Shown in pieces: positions 51,655 through 61,916 of a DNA stretch of 64,000 nt. The DNA comes from Janthinobacterium sp. PC23-8 (GTDB lineage: Bacteria; Pseudomonadota; Gammaproteobacteria; Burkholderiales; Burkholderiaceae_D): contig NZ_NJGY01000001.1 in the NCBI RefSeq assembly GCF_002250505.1, positions 651,356 through 715,355 on the forward strand. Reading direction: 5' to 3'. A model generated the notes under the pieces. It was not told the origin of the DNA. It worked only from the letters and a program-made list of their open reading frames with translations, and did no database searches. Each line of letters begins with the position of its first letter. Position 1 is the first letter of the stretch. The translations under genes were made by a program, and so were the position numbers.

Positions 51655-53517
51655 ATGCCACTGCCAAAATTACCGAGCAAGCCAGCCACCATCCTGGCCA
51701 CAGCAGATTACCCAACCGCTGGCGCAGCGCGCCCGGCCACCAAAACCCCGGCAGCCAAGAAAGTGGCTGCACCCATCATTGAAGCGGCGATCGCCGAAGT
51801 TGCCAAACCGGTCCGCAATGCGGCCACCAGAATCAAGCAAGTGGCGGCACTGATGGTCGCCAAGCCAGCGCCTGCACCAGAACCCGTTGCCGCGCCAGCC
51901 CTGGCCGCACCGGTAGCCAAGGCCAAGCCCGCCACGAAGGCGAAAGCGCCGGCCAAGGCCAAGGCCGAGGCCGAGGTCAAGGCTGAAGCGCCGGTTGCAA
52001 AAGTTACGCCGATCAAATCCGTCAAGCAGATCGAGCAAGCCCATCCGGCCAAGCACAAGCCGGTCGAAGTGCAACTCAAATCGTCGGCCAGCCGCGCCGC
52101 CGACCAGCGTGGCGTGTCGAAACTGTTCGTGCTCGACACCAATGTGCTGATGCACGATCCTTCGTCGCTGTTCCGCTTCGAAGAGCACGATGTCTACCTG
52201 CCGATGATGACATTGGAAGAACTGGACAACCACAAGAAGGGCATGACGGAAGTGGCGCGCAACGCCCGCCAGGTGTCGCGCACGCTCGACGCTTTGATCA
52301 GCAATACCGACGACGACGCGATCGAGCACGGCATTCCGCTGTCCAAGCTGGGCAACAAGGACGCCAAGGGCCGCCTGTTCTTCCAGACGCGTTTGCAAAG
52401 CGCCGACCTGCCCGCTGGCCTGCCGGTCGGCAAGGCCGACAATCAGATCCTGGCCGTCGTGCGTTCGCTCGAATCGGAACAGGAAGGCCGCCCGGTGGTG
52501 CTGGTGTCGAAAGATATCAACATGCGCATCAAGGCGCGCGCGCTGGGCCTGCCCGCCGAAGACTACTTCAACGACCATGTGCTGGAAGACACGGACCTGC
52601 TGTACTCGGGCATCGTGCAGCTGCCGGACGACTTCTGGAACAAGCACGGCAAGGATATGGAATCCTGGCAGGAAAGCAAGAACGGCTACAGCTCGACGTT
52701 CTACCGCGTCACCGGCCCGTTCATTCCGTCCTTGCTGGTGAACCAGTTCATCTACCTGGAACCGAAAAACGGCGAAACCCCGTTCTACGGCCAGGTCAAG
52801 CAGATCAACGGCAAGACGGCCGTGCTGCAGACCCTGCGCGACTTCAGCCACACCAAGAACAATGTGTGGGGCGTGACGGCACGCAACCGCGAGCAGAACT
52901 TCGCGCTGAACCTGTTGATGAACCCGGAATGCGACTTCGTCACCCTGCTGGGCCAGGCCGGTACCGGCAAGACCCTGCTGGCCCTGGCTGCGGGTCTGGC
53001 GCAAGTGCTGGAAACCAAGCTCTACAACGAAATCATCGTCACCCGCGTGACGGTGCCGGTCGGCGAAGACATCGGTTTCCTGCCCGGTACGGAAGAAGAA
53101 AAGATGTCGCCATGGATGGGCGCCTTCGACGACAACCTGGAAGTGCTGAACAAGTCCGACTCGGATGGCGGCGAATGGGGCCGTGCGGCAACGCAAGACC
53201 TGATCCGCTCGCGCATCAAGATCAAGTCGCTCAACTTCATGCGCGGCCGCACTTTTGTGAACAAGTTCCTGATCATCGATGAAGCGCAGAACCTGACGCC
53301 GAAACAGGTCAAGACCCTGGTCACGCGCGCCGGTCCCGGCACCAAGATCCTGTGCCTGGGCAATATCGCGCAGATCGACACGCCGTACCTGACCGAAGGT
53401 TCGAGCGGCCTGACCTATGTGGTCGACCGCTTCAAGGGCTGGTCGCACAGCGGCCACGTGACCCTGGCGCGCGGCGAACGTTCGCGCCTGGCCGATCACG
53501 CCAGCGAAGTGCTGTAA
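51655..53517 (+). CDS. PIN-PhoH family protein (PhoH2-like ATPase/RNase)
   Basis: 620 aa from the ATG at 51655. Residues 1-140 are an Ala/Lys/Pro-rich, basic, disordered tail with histone H1-like repeats (KAKPATKAKAPAKAKAE). A PIN domain follows (about 155-300; FVLDTNVLMHD with Asp161, TLEELDNHKKG, VVLVSKDINMRIKA), then a PhoH ATPase domain (about 400-620; Walker A GQAGTGKT at 433-440, Walker B FLIIDEAQN). PhoH2-type proteins act as RNA helicase/ribonucleases in mycobacteria. A strong terminator follows; nothing else shares the transcript. Confidence 0.92.
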   Translation: MPLPKLPSKPATILATADYPTAGAARPATKTPAAKKVAAPIIEAAIAEVAKPVRNAATRIKQVAALMVAKPAPAPEPVAAPALAAPVAKAKPATKAKAPAKAKAEAEVKAEAPVAKVTPIKSVKQIEQAHPAKHKPVEVQLKSSASRAADQRGVSKLFVLDTNVLMHDPSSLFRFEEHDVYLPMMTLEELDNHKKGMTEVARNARQVSRTLDALISNTDDDAIEHGIPLSKLGNKDAKGRLFFQTRLQSADLPAGLPVGKADNQILAVVRSLESEQEGRPVVLVSKDINMRIKARALGLPAEDYFNDHVLEDTDLLYSGIVQLPDDFWNKHGKDMESWQESKNGYSSTFYRVTGPFIPSLLVNQFIYLEPKNGETPFYGQVKQINGKTAVLQTLRDFSHTKNNVWGVTARNREQNFALNLLMNPECDFVTLLGQAGTGKTLLALAAGLAQVLETKLYNEIIVTRVTVPVGEDIGFLPGTEEEKMSPWMGAFDDNLEVLNKSDSDGGEWGRAATQDLIRSRIKIKSLNFMRGRTFVNKFLIIDEAQNLTPKQVKTLVTRAGPGTKILCLGNIAQIDTPYLTEGSSGLTYVVDRFKGWSHSGHVTLARGERSRLADHASEVL

Positions 53518-53553
53518 GTTTTAACCGGGCAGCGCCAGCTGCCTGCTCAATTG

Positions 53554-53592
53554 AAAAGCCCTGGCCGCAGCAATGCGGGCGGGGCTTTTTTT
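53554..53592 (+). terminator. Rho-independent terminator of the phoH-like gene
   Basis: Hairpin with arms AAAAGCCC / GGGCTTTT and an inner GCCGCA/TGCGGGC stem, followed by a run of seven T. It begins 36 bp after the stop codon. Confidence 0.8.
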
Positions 53593-53738
53593 CATCTATC
53601 TCATTGCAAGCGAACGTGGACATGATCGCCGCGACCGTCATGTGCGGCAGCCATATGGCTGACTGCCCGTAGCAGGTGGAGCGCAACTTTTTGGTGTCCC
53701 ATGCTTTAATACGGCTCGTCAACTTTTTCTCTGCCGCA

Positions 53739-54413
53739 ATGCATCCCATCCTCCAGTTCCTGCTTTCCATTGTCCTGTTCATGGTGATCCATGTTTCGGC
53801 AATGGCCCTGTGTGCACGCGCGCTCGGCATCACCATCCGCCGCATCGGCTATGGCGTGGGGCCGGCCTTGTTCAATATCGGCAAGGCGCAGATCAGATTG
53901 CTGCCGTTTGCCGGCAGCCTGGTGCTGAAAGATACGCGTGAAGAAGCGATCCACGACGACGATCCCGGCAACGATACCTATAACGAGCGACCGCTGTGGC
54001 AGCAGATCGCCGTGCTGCTGTGCGGCGTGGCGGTGCCGCTGGCACTGGCGCTGGGATTGTTGGGGGCCAACGGCTGGCACGGTTTTACGGCGGCGTTTGC
54101 GCAGATGATCAGCGGTGCGCTGGCGCCGCTGAGCACGGCGCAGCAGTTGCTTGCAGACGGCGAGGCCTTTGCCCGTGACAACGCCTTTGTGCTGGTGTTT
54201 GCCCTGGCCAGCCTGAAACTGTGCGCCTTCAACCTGTTGCCGTTTGGCGGCCTGAACGGCGGCCAGATACTGCTGGCCATTGCGCGCGCTGGCAAGCCCC
54301 ATGTGGCGTGGGAAGAGACGGTGGCAAAATGGCTGCTGCTGCCGGGACTGGCGGTATTGCTGTCGTGGCTGCTGGCATCCGGCTGGTATTGCTGGCGTCA
54401 TTTTACGGGGTAA
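53739..54413 (+). CDS. M50 (site-2 protease)-like membrane protein lacking the active site
   Basis: 224 aa from the ATG at 53739. Layout follows M50 peptidases: a first helix, then IHVSAMALCARALGITIRRIGYGVGPALF where active members have HExxH and the same VxxFxxGFGP continuation, a soluble segment (QIRLLPFAGSLVLKD, NERPLWQQIAVLLCGVAVPL) and a later helix with NLLPFGGLNGGQI in place of the NxxPxxxLDGG(H) motif. The catalytic Glu, second His and metal Asp are replaced (H-V-S-A-M; L-N-G). It is probably a non-proteolytic relative. Monocistronic; convergent with the SSADH gene. Confidence 0.72.
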   Translation: MHPILQFLLSIVLFMVIHVSAMALCARALGITIRRIGYGVGPALFNIGKAQIRLLPFAGSLVLKDTREEAIHDDDPGNDTYNERPLWQQIAVLLCGVAVPLALALGLLGANGWHGFTAAFAQMISGALAPLSTAQQLLADGEAFARDNAFVLVFALASLKLCAFNLLPFGGLNGGQILLAIARAGKPHVAWEETVAKWLLLPGLAVLLSWLLASGWYCWRHFTG

Positions 54414-54436
54414 CAGCGAACCCACAAGCAAGGGCT

Positions 54437-54463
54437 GGGGCACGACCCGCAGGGTCGGACCCC
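54437..54463. repeat. GC-rich intergenic hairpin (REP-like)
   Basis: Two nested inverted repeats: CGACCC-GCA-GGGTCG (54443-54457) inside GGGG (54437-54440) and CCCC (54460-54463). It lies in the 58-bp gap between two convergent genes and has no T-run. Form and place are those of a repetitive extragenic palindrome, but no second copy was noticed in this window. Confidence 0.45.
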
Positions 54464-54471
54464 ATGCACGC

Positions 54472-55839
54472 TTACGCCACCAGCACCAGCTTGCGGTTGA
54501 CAAACTCCATGATGCCCAGGTCCGACAACTCGCGGCCATAGCCGGAATGCTTGACGCCGCCAAATGGTAAATCGGGCGCCGTCACGGCTGGCGAATTGAT
54601 GAAGACCATGCCGGTCTCGACCTGGCTGGCCAGTTTCTTGCCGCGCGCGATATCGGCCGTGATGATGGTGCCGCCCAGGCCGAACGGCGAGTCGTTGGCC
54701 AGGGTGATCGCCTCGTGCTCGTCCTTGACGCGAAAGATCATGGCGACGGGCGCAAAGAACTCCTGGTAGTAGACAGGATTGTCGGGCTTGACATCGGTCA
54801 GGATGGTCGGCTCCATGAAGTAACCGGTACGCTCGATGCGTTTGCCGCCCAGCAGTACTTTCGCGCCGCCTTCGACGGCCTGGCCCACTTGCTTGAGGGC
54901 CAGCTCCAGCGCCGACTTGCTCGACAGCGGCGCCAGGGTGGTCGCGTCCTGCAGCGGGTCGCCTGCGGCCAATTTGGCCAGTTCAGCCTGGAAGCGCTCG
55001 ACAAAGGTGTCGGCGACGCTGTCGACCAGAATAAAACGCTTGGAGCCGTCGCAGACCTGGCCTGAATTCTGCATGCGGCCAATCACTGCCAGTTTCACGG
55101 CCAGCTCCATGTCGGCGTCGTCCAGCACGATAAAGGCGTCGCTGCCGCCCAGTTCCATGGTGGTTTTCTTCAGGGCCTTGCCGGCCGTGGCGGCAACCGA
55201 CGCACCGGCGCGCTCGCTGCCGGTCAGCGCCACGCCTTGCACGCGCGCATCGGCAATGGCGGTGGCCACCTGGTCGCTGGAGAAGAAGGCGTTGGTATAG
55301 GCCCCGGTCGGGGCACCGGCGTCGATAAACAGCTTTTCAAACGCCAGCGCGCATTGCGGTACGTTCGACGCATGCTTGACGACCAGGGTATTGCCGGCCA
55401 TCAGGTTCGGGCCGGCCACGCGGGCCAGCTGGTAATACGGGAAATTCCACGGCTCGACGCAGAAGATCACGCCCAGCGGGGCGATTTCAACACTCGCTTC
55501 GCCGCGCCTGACGTCGAGTTTCTTCGGCGCCAGGAACTGCTCGGCGTTGTCGGCATAGTAGTCGAGAATGTTGACGCACAGCGACACTTCCTGCTGCGCT
55601 TCCTTGAACAGCTTGCCCATTTCCAGCGTAATCAATTTGGCGAAATCGTCGCGCTGCTCTTTCAACAGCCTGGCTGCTTGCTTGACCACGGCCTTGCGCT
55701 CGGCGAAGCTGCGCTGGCGCCAGTCGCTCTCGAAGGTGGTGGCGGCCTGGGCCAGGATGGTTTCCATTTGCGCGTCGCTGTGCGGCGTGAAGGTTTGTTC
55801 GATCTGTTCGCTGTACGGATTCGTGGTCTGATAGCTCAT
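54472..55839 (-). CDS. NAD(P)-dependent succinate-semialdehyde dehydrogenase-type aldehyde dehydrogenase
   Basis: 455 aa from the ATG at 55839 (AAGGAAAA site). ALDH fold: cofactor region PWNFPYYQLARVAGPNLMAGNTLVVKHAS, GSERAGASVAATAGK, catalytic Glu in TMELGGSDAFIVLDDAD, and nucleophile in NSGQVCDGSKRF; C-terminal INSPAVTAPDLPFGGVKHSGYGREL. The short form with SGQVCD and PFGG resembles the Sad/YneI subgroup of succinate-semialdehyde dehydrogenases. Oxidises succinate semialdehyde (from GABA or similar) to succinate. No other GABA gene is adjacent. Confidence 0.87.
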   Translation of the reverse strand: MSYQTTNPYSEQIEQTFTPHSDAQMETILAQAATTFESDWRQRSFAERKAVVKQAARLLKEQRDDFAKLITLEMGKLFKEAQQEVSLCVNILDYYADNAEQFLAPKKLDVRRGEASVEIAPLGVIFCVEPWNFPYYQLARVAGPNLMAGNTLVVKHASNVPQCALAFEKLFIDAGAPTGAYTNAFFSSDQVATAIADARVQGVALTGSERAGASVAATAGKALKKTTMELGGSDAFIVLDDADMELAVKLAVIGRMQNSGQVCDGSKRFILVDSVADTFVERFQAELAKLAAGDPLQDATTLAPLSSKSALELALKQVGQAVEGGAKVLLGGKRIERTGYFMEPTILTDVKPDNPVYYQEFFAPVAMIFRVKDEHEAITLANDSPFGLGGTIITADIARGKKLASQVETGMVFINSPAVTAPDLPFGGVKHSGYGRELSDLGIMEFVNRKLVLVA

Positions 55840-56199
55840 CTGTTTTCCTTTGTCATGACGCCCCGCGATTGCATGGGTAGCGTGGCAGTATGCGACGGCA
55901 AAGCAAACGCGACCGTTCGGGGACGTACATAGTGGCGGCATCAACTATATAAAAACAAGGCAGCACGGAACACCACAGCCATGACGTTTATTAATTTGTG
56001 GAATATACATTCATAAAATGAATATCCCCCATCGTCAGCGTGAATTGGCCTAAAACAAGGCTGCGACCTATACTGCAGGCGTCTCCTCACCACTGCCGCC
56101 CATGCACACCCTTCCCGGCCCGCCGCCGTCCTGGCATTCTTTGCGGGTTAGTCGTTCGCACCATGTTCCACCCCTGTCCACCACCTTCGGGAGCACGCC
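55840..56199. other. Divergent intergenic region SSADH / bestrophin
   Basis: 360 bp without a convincing gene. An AT-rich core (about 55945-56030) probably holds promoters in both directions. It contains a 15-bp perfect palindrome ATTCAT-AAA-ATGAAT at 56009-56023 with a TATACA hexamer just before it. Frames between 56040 and 56199 show no family resemblance. Confidence 0.5.
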
Positions 56200-57141
56200 A
56201 TGATCGTGCGCGACCGCCCTTCTGCGCTCAAGCTGTTCCTGGTCGTGCGCGGCTCCATCCTGCCGCGCATCCGCACCACCCTGATCGTCAACACCCTGTT
56301 CGCCACCCTCGTCACCTGGTACCACGGTACCCTGTTCGACCACAAGGTGATCCTTACCACGATTCCGTTTACGCTGATCGGCCTGCCGCTGGCGATTTTC
56401 CTCGGCTTTCGCAATACCGCCGCCTACGACCGCTACTGGGAAGGGCGCAAGCTGTGGGGAGAATTGGTACTGCGCAGCCGAAACTTTTCGCGCCAGTGCC
56501 AGAGCATGATCGCCAGCGATACGGTCGCGCACGTGAAACTGGGGCTCGATGACGTGCGCGTGCGCATGGTGTGCCGCACCATCGCTTTTTGCCATGCGCT
56601 GCGCCACCAGTTGCGCGACAGCCAAGCAGCCGTTGACCTGCAGCCGCTGCTGCGGCCCGGCGAATGGGCGCTGGCCTGCAAGTCGTCGAATCCGTCCGAC
56701 TACCTGATGCTGCAGATGGGCCATGACCTGGCCAGCTGCCTGCGAGACAAGCGCATCGACAGCATCCTGGCGGCACAGCTCGACAATTCGATCTCGGCCA
56801 TGGTGGGCGCCGGCGCCTCGTGCGAGCGCATCCGCAGCACGCCGATCCCGTTTTCGTATTCGCTGCTGTTGCACCGTACGGCCTATCTGTATTGCTTCCT
56901 GCTGCCGTTCGGCCTGGTCGACTCCCTCGGTTTCATGACGCCGTTCGTGGTCGCCGTCGTCGCCTACACTTTCTTTGGCCTCGATGCGCTCGGCGATGAA
57001 ATCGAAGAACCGTTCGGCGAAGACGCCAACGACCTGCCGCTGTCGGCCATCTGCCGCGCCATCGAAATCAATCTGCGCGAGTCCTTGCAGGACGAGCAGT
57101 TGCCGCCACCGATGCAGGCCGAAAATTTCATGCTCACCTGA
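56200..57141 (+). CDS. Bestrophin-family membrane protein (UPF0187, YneE-like)
   Basis: 313 aa. Bacterial bestrophin: MIVRDRPSALKLFLVVRGSILPRI, the pore-lining region FTLIGLPLAIFLGFRNTAAYDRYWEGRKLWGELVL, and a C-terminal helical cytosolic part with PFSYSLLLHRTAYLYCFLLPFGLVD and DALGDEIEEPFGEDANDLPL, the acidic segment typical of the family. Forms pentameric anion (or in some bacteria cation) channels. Monocistronic by appearance; the start codon gives the exact family N-terminus. Confidence 0.9.
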   Translation: MIVRDRPSALKLFLVVRGSILPRIRTTLIVNTLFATLVTWYHGTLFDHKVILTTIPFTLIGLPLAIFLGFRNTAAYDRYWEGRKLWGELVLRSRNFSRQCQSMIASDTVAHVKLGLDDVRVRMVCRTIAFCHALRHQLRDSQAAVDLQPLLRPGEWALACKSSNPSDYLMLQMGHDLASCLRDKRIDSILAAQLDNSISAMVGAGASCERIRSTPIPFSYSLLLHRTAYLYCFLLPFGLVDSLGFMTPFVVAVVAYTFFGLDALGDEIEEPFGEDANDLPLSAICRAIEINLRESLQDEQLPPPMQAENFMLT

Positions 57142-57167
57142 CGCCTGACGCACGGTTGCGGCGCGGC

Positions 57168-57198
57168 TTGACCTTCCCACCGCAGGAAGGCTTATAGT
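57168..57198 (+). promoter_or_regulatory. CueR-type promoter of copZ
   Basis: TTGACC (57168-57173) and TATAGT (57193-57198) are separated by 19 bp, the over-long spacer of MerR-family promoters. The spacer holds the inverted repeat CCTTCC-N7-GGAAGG (57172-57190), the canonical CueR/CopR site. cueR is 1.2 kb downstream on the other strand. Expected to be switched on by Cu(I). Confidence 0.85.
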
Positions 57199-57228
57199 GG
57201 TTTCACACTTACCTACAGGAGCATGGAC

Positions 57229-57429
57229 ATGTACCAGTTACAAGTTGAAAACATGAGCTGCGGCCACTGCGTAAACGCCGTCACCAAGGCCGTGCAGTCG
57301 GTCGATCCGCAGGCGCAGGTGCAGATCGAGCTGGAACAAAAAAGCGTCAAGGTCGGCACCGACAAGTCCCTGGAAGCCATCAGTGCTGCCATCGTCGAGG
57401 CCGGCTATCCGGTCACCAGCGCGGCGTAA
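57229..57429 (+). CDS. copZ: Copper chaperone CopZ (HMA domain)
   Basis: 66 aa from the ATG at 57229; the ATG at 57223 is too close to AGGAG to be the start. One heavy-metal-associated domain with the Cu(I) motif MSCGHC at about residues 9-14 and the beta-alpha-beta-beta-alpha-beta pattern ending EAISAAIVEAGYPV. Cytoplasmic carrier that hands Cu(I) to CopA and to CueR. Under a CueR-type promoter and convergent with the GST gene (6 bp gap). Confidence 0.93.
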   Translation: MYQLQVENMSCGHCVNAVTKAVQSVDPQAQVQIELEQKSVKVGTDKSLEAISAAIVEAGYPVTSAA

Positions 57430-57435
57430 TCCGCA

Positions 57436-58176
57436 TCAGCCGTCCAGTTCCGGGTAATGCCGGAAGATACCCTCGTCGCTGAACGGCAAGCGCCTTTTTG
57501 AGTCGAGGTAGCGGGCAATATTGGGCCGCACCGCCACGCTGTCGTGAAGGTCTGACAGTGCCTGGTAGCGCGGCGCCAGCCGTTCCATGGCCTGCGGAAA
57601 CGCGTAGCGCAGGCCGGCGATCATCTGGAACAGCGACAGGTCACCATAGGTCAGCTTGCTGCCCACCAGGAAGCCGCCCCGGCCAGGGTTGTTTGCCAGC
57701 ACCTGCGTAAAATAATCGAGAAACTTCGGCAAGCGCGTTGTGCGAAAGTCCTGTGCGCGCAAGGCAGCGGCGCCAGCCTGGTCTTCGTAGTACTGGCCCA
57801 TGGCCAGCGGATGATGTGTGTCGTGTACTTCCGTCAGCCAGTCGGCCATGGTCAGCTGCAGCTGGTTCAGCCACAGGCGCCCGCCCTCGGCGCGCGGCGC
57901 CAGGCCCAGCTGCTTGCCCAGATACAACAGAATATTTGGCGTCTGGCCGATCAGCAAGTCGCCATGGCCGAGCACCGGCGGCGCATAGGCCGGATAGGGC
58001 GTCGTAGCGCCATCGAGACAGGCCAGCATGGCCGGCATGCCCTGCTGCTTGCCCTTGCGTTCGGGCAAGCGCGCCACGTCCTGGTAGTTGGCGCCCGCTT
58101 CTTCCAGCGCCAGGCGGATGAATTCACCGCGGCCCTGGAGGGTGGGCCAGTAATACAGCAGATAGGCTGCGTCCAT
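57436..58176 (-). CDS. Glutathione S-transferase family protein
   Basis: 246 aa from the ATG at 58176 (AAAGGGA site). N-terminal thioredoxin-like domain begins YLLYYWPTLQGRGEFIRLALEEAG, with the cis-Pro region APPVLGHGDLLIGQTPNILLYLG; all-helical C-terminal domain (LNQLQLTMADWLTEVHDTHHP, SKLTYGDLSLFQMIAGL). The start and the Tyr-containing YYWP resemble sigma/mu-type GSTs. Substrate unknown. It lies between copZ and cueR but its promoter shows no copper signature, so a link to copper is not established. Confidence 0.85.
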   Translation of the reverse strand: MDAAYLLYYWPTLQGRGEFIRLALEEAGANYQDVARLPERKGKQQGMPAMLACLDGATTPYPAYAPPVLGHGDLLIGQTPNILLYLGKQLGLAPRAEGGRLWLNQLQLTMADWLTEVHDTHHPLAMGQYYEDQAGAAALRAQDFRTTRLPKFLDYFTQVLANNPGRGGFLVGSKLTYGDLSLFQMIAGLRYAFPQAMERLAPRYQALSDLHDSVAVRPNIARYLDSKRRLPFSDEGIFRHYPELDG

Positions 58177-58266
58177 CGCGTCCCTTTCAACAATGACATG
58201 CTGCAGGTATAGCATGATCGGCAAAAGGATGGCGATCAGCACGCCATGACCGCGAACGCCTGGTCC

Positions 58267-58379
58267 TCAACGCGAATCGAAGCTCAGCAGATAAGCCGCC
58301 ATGTCGCGCGCATCGTCAACGCCCAGGTGGGCGTGGCCGTATGCGGCTTGAGGACTCAGAGGTATCTTTTCACACCCAT
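58267..58379 (-). pseudogene. Exonuclease-like C-terminal remnant (DEDDh family)
   Basis: The last 30 codons before the TGA at 58267 read LSPQAAYGHAHLGVDDARDMAAYLLSF; HLGVDDARDMA fits the ExoIII motif (H-x4-D) of DEDDh 3'-5' exonucleases of the KapD/Eri1 kind. Just upstream a second frame reads MGVKRYL, as if one base had been lost. The ExoI and ExoII motifs are absent. A relic gene fragment between GST and cueR; family call is tentative. Confidence 0.4.
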
Positions 58380-58412
58380 GACAGCACGGGTTTGTAGCGC
58401 GAGGCCATGACA

Positions 58413-58834
58413 TTAACCACAACATGCCTTGTTTGCACTGCCCTCCCCCATCGCCAGCCCCAGGTTCTGCAGGATCGGGCAATCGGGCTTGTCATCGCCA
58501 TGGCAGGAACTGGCCAGCTGGTTCAGGGTATTGCGCATGTCCGTCAGTTCCGCGATGCGCTGGTCCAGCTCGGCCACATGGGCCAGGGCGATGCTTTTCA
58601 CGTCGGCACTGGCGCGCTGGTCGTTTTGCCACAGCGACAGCAGTTCGCGGATCTGCCCGAGCGAAAAACCGAGATTGCGCGAGCGCTTGATAAAGTGCAG
58701 CGCGTGCAGGTCCTGCGGCGTGTAGATGCGGTAGCCGGCGTCGCTGCGCGCGCTCGGCTTCAACAGAGCGATGCTTTCGTAATACCGTATCATTTTTGCC
58801 GAGACCCCGGTCTCGCTTGCCGCCTGGCCGATAT

Positions 58835-58838
<4 letters not shown>
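58413..58838 (-). CDS. cueR: Cu(I)-responsive MerR-family regulator CueR
   Basis: 141 aa. N-terminal MerR winged helix ([21 protein letters not shown]), long dimerisation helix, and a C-terminal metal-binding loop [13 protein letters not shown] with Cys112 and Cys120; Ser77 occupies the position that distinguishes Cu(I)/Ag(I)/Au(I) sensors from divalent ones. The tail ends in a further C-C-G. Activates promoters with 19-bp spacers, two of which flank it (57168, 61070). Its start overlaps the end of copA by 4 nt, so it is co-transcribed with the pump and may form a positive loop. Confidence 0.95.
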
Positions 58839-61036
<2,198 letters not shown>

Positions 61037-61069
61037 GGCGCAGATCCTGTATGCATGAACAATGCAGAC

Positions 61070-61100
61070 AGGATCGGCTATCCAACGATGGGAAGGTCAA
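61070..61100 (-). promoter_or_regulatory. CueR-type promoter of copA-cueR
   Basis: On the minus strand TTGACC (61100-61095), a 19-bp spacer and GATCCT (61075-61070). The upstream half-site ACCTTCC matches the copZ promoter exactly; the downstream half reads GGATAGC and is degenerate. It lies 34 bp before the copA start. The -10 is weak, in keeping with a promoter needing an activator. Confidence 0.65.
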
Positions 61101-61121
61101 GCGAAATCGGAAACTTGCTAT

Positions 61122-61916
61122 TTAACGCACCTCGCAATCGACACCTCCCGACTTGGGGGCAGTGTGAGGCTGGTTGGGGGCACCAGGCGCGTTGCTGCCC
61201 AACTTGACCGGCAGCGTGAATTGCAACCCGGAACTCTCCGGCACCAGCATCGTCGGACTGTTGCCAGTCGGCGTAAAGCCGAACTGGCCGGCGACAATAT
61301 TGAGTGTGCCGCCTGGATTGCTGACCACGATTTGTCCGGTAGTCACCGACGTGTACAGCCCGGGCGCCAGGGTCGGCGCTGCCGGCGCCCCCGTTTTGGC
61401 CAGCGACGACAGCGGCGACACATAGCCACCGGCGCCGATATACTCGGCAGTGAAATACGTGCCGCGGATGCCGATGGTGGCGACCGGCGTTTTCAGGGAA
61501 AACTTTTCCTTGTTGCGCTTGCCCAGCAAGCCCGACAGCGAACGCAGGCCGCCCTTGACCAGGTTGAAACTGGCCTGGTCGCCGTCGGGCTGTTCGGCCT
61601 GGTAGGCAAACTGTTCCACGACAAAGGTGGTGCCTGGCTTCAGGGTGATCTCGCTGTTGTCGATAAATTTCACCAGGGCGTAAGTGGCCTTCTCGGTGAT
61701 CAGCGTATCGCCCGATTCCACTTCGGACTTCAGCGACAAGATCTTGACCTTGCCATCGGCCTTTTTCGCCATCATCGGCCCGCTCAACTGTGTCACCGTG
61801 CCGGCCACCTGGGCGAACGCGTGCAGGCTGATGCTCATCAGCACCAGCCACAGCATGGCGCCCGCCAGCATCGACCTAGTTGCAGAAGGTCTTCTGGATA
61901 CCTTTTTTGGATTCAT
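61122..61916 (-). CDS. FecR-domain exported protein
   Basis: 264 aa with a basic N-terminus and signal peptide (LAGAMLWLVLMSISLHAFA). FecR-like domain (about 38-160): AGTVTQLSGPMMAKKADGK, VESGDTLITEKATYALVKFIDNSEITLKPGTTFVVEQF and TPVATIGIRGTYF. In adhesin loci of this kind, FecR-like periplasmic proteins often accompany large beta-helical proteins. The ATG at 61916 overlaps the adhesin gene by 41 bp; an ATG at 61871 would avoid the overlap but shorten the signal's basic end. C-terminal 100 residues are Pro/Gly-rich without known domain. Confidence 0.82.
   Translation of the reverse strand: MNPKKVSRRPSATRSMLAGAMLWLVLMSISLHAFAQVAGTVTQLSGPMMAKKADGKVKILSLKSEVESGDTLITEKATYALVKFIDNSEITLKPGTTFVVEQFAYQAEQPDGDQASFNLVKGGLRSLSGLLGKRNKEKFSLKTPVATIGIRGTYFTAEYIGAGGYVSPLSSLAKTGAPAAPTLAPGLYTSVTTGQIVVSNPGGTLNIVAGQFGFTPTGNSPTMLVPESSGLQFTLPVKLGSNAPGAPNQPHTAPKSGGVDCEVR

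Noticed and set aside
58267..58482. 71-codon frame as a cytochrome c fragment (Cys-rich, CCHGCEK)
   Set aside because: There is no C-x2-C-H heme motif, the Cys-rich part is antisense to the cueR end, and the C-terminal tail fits an exonuclease motif better.
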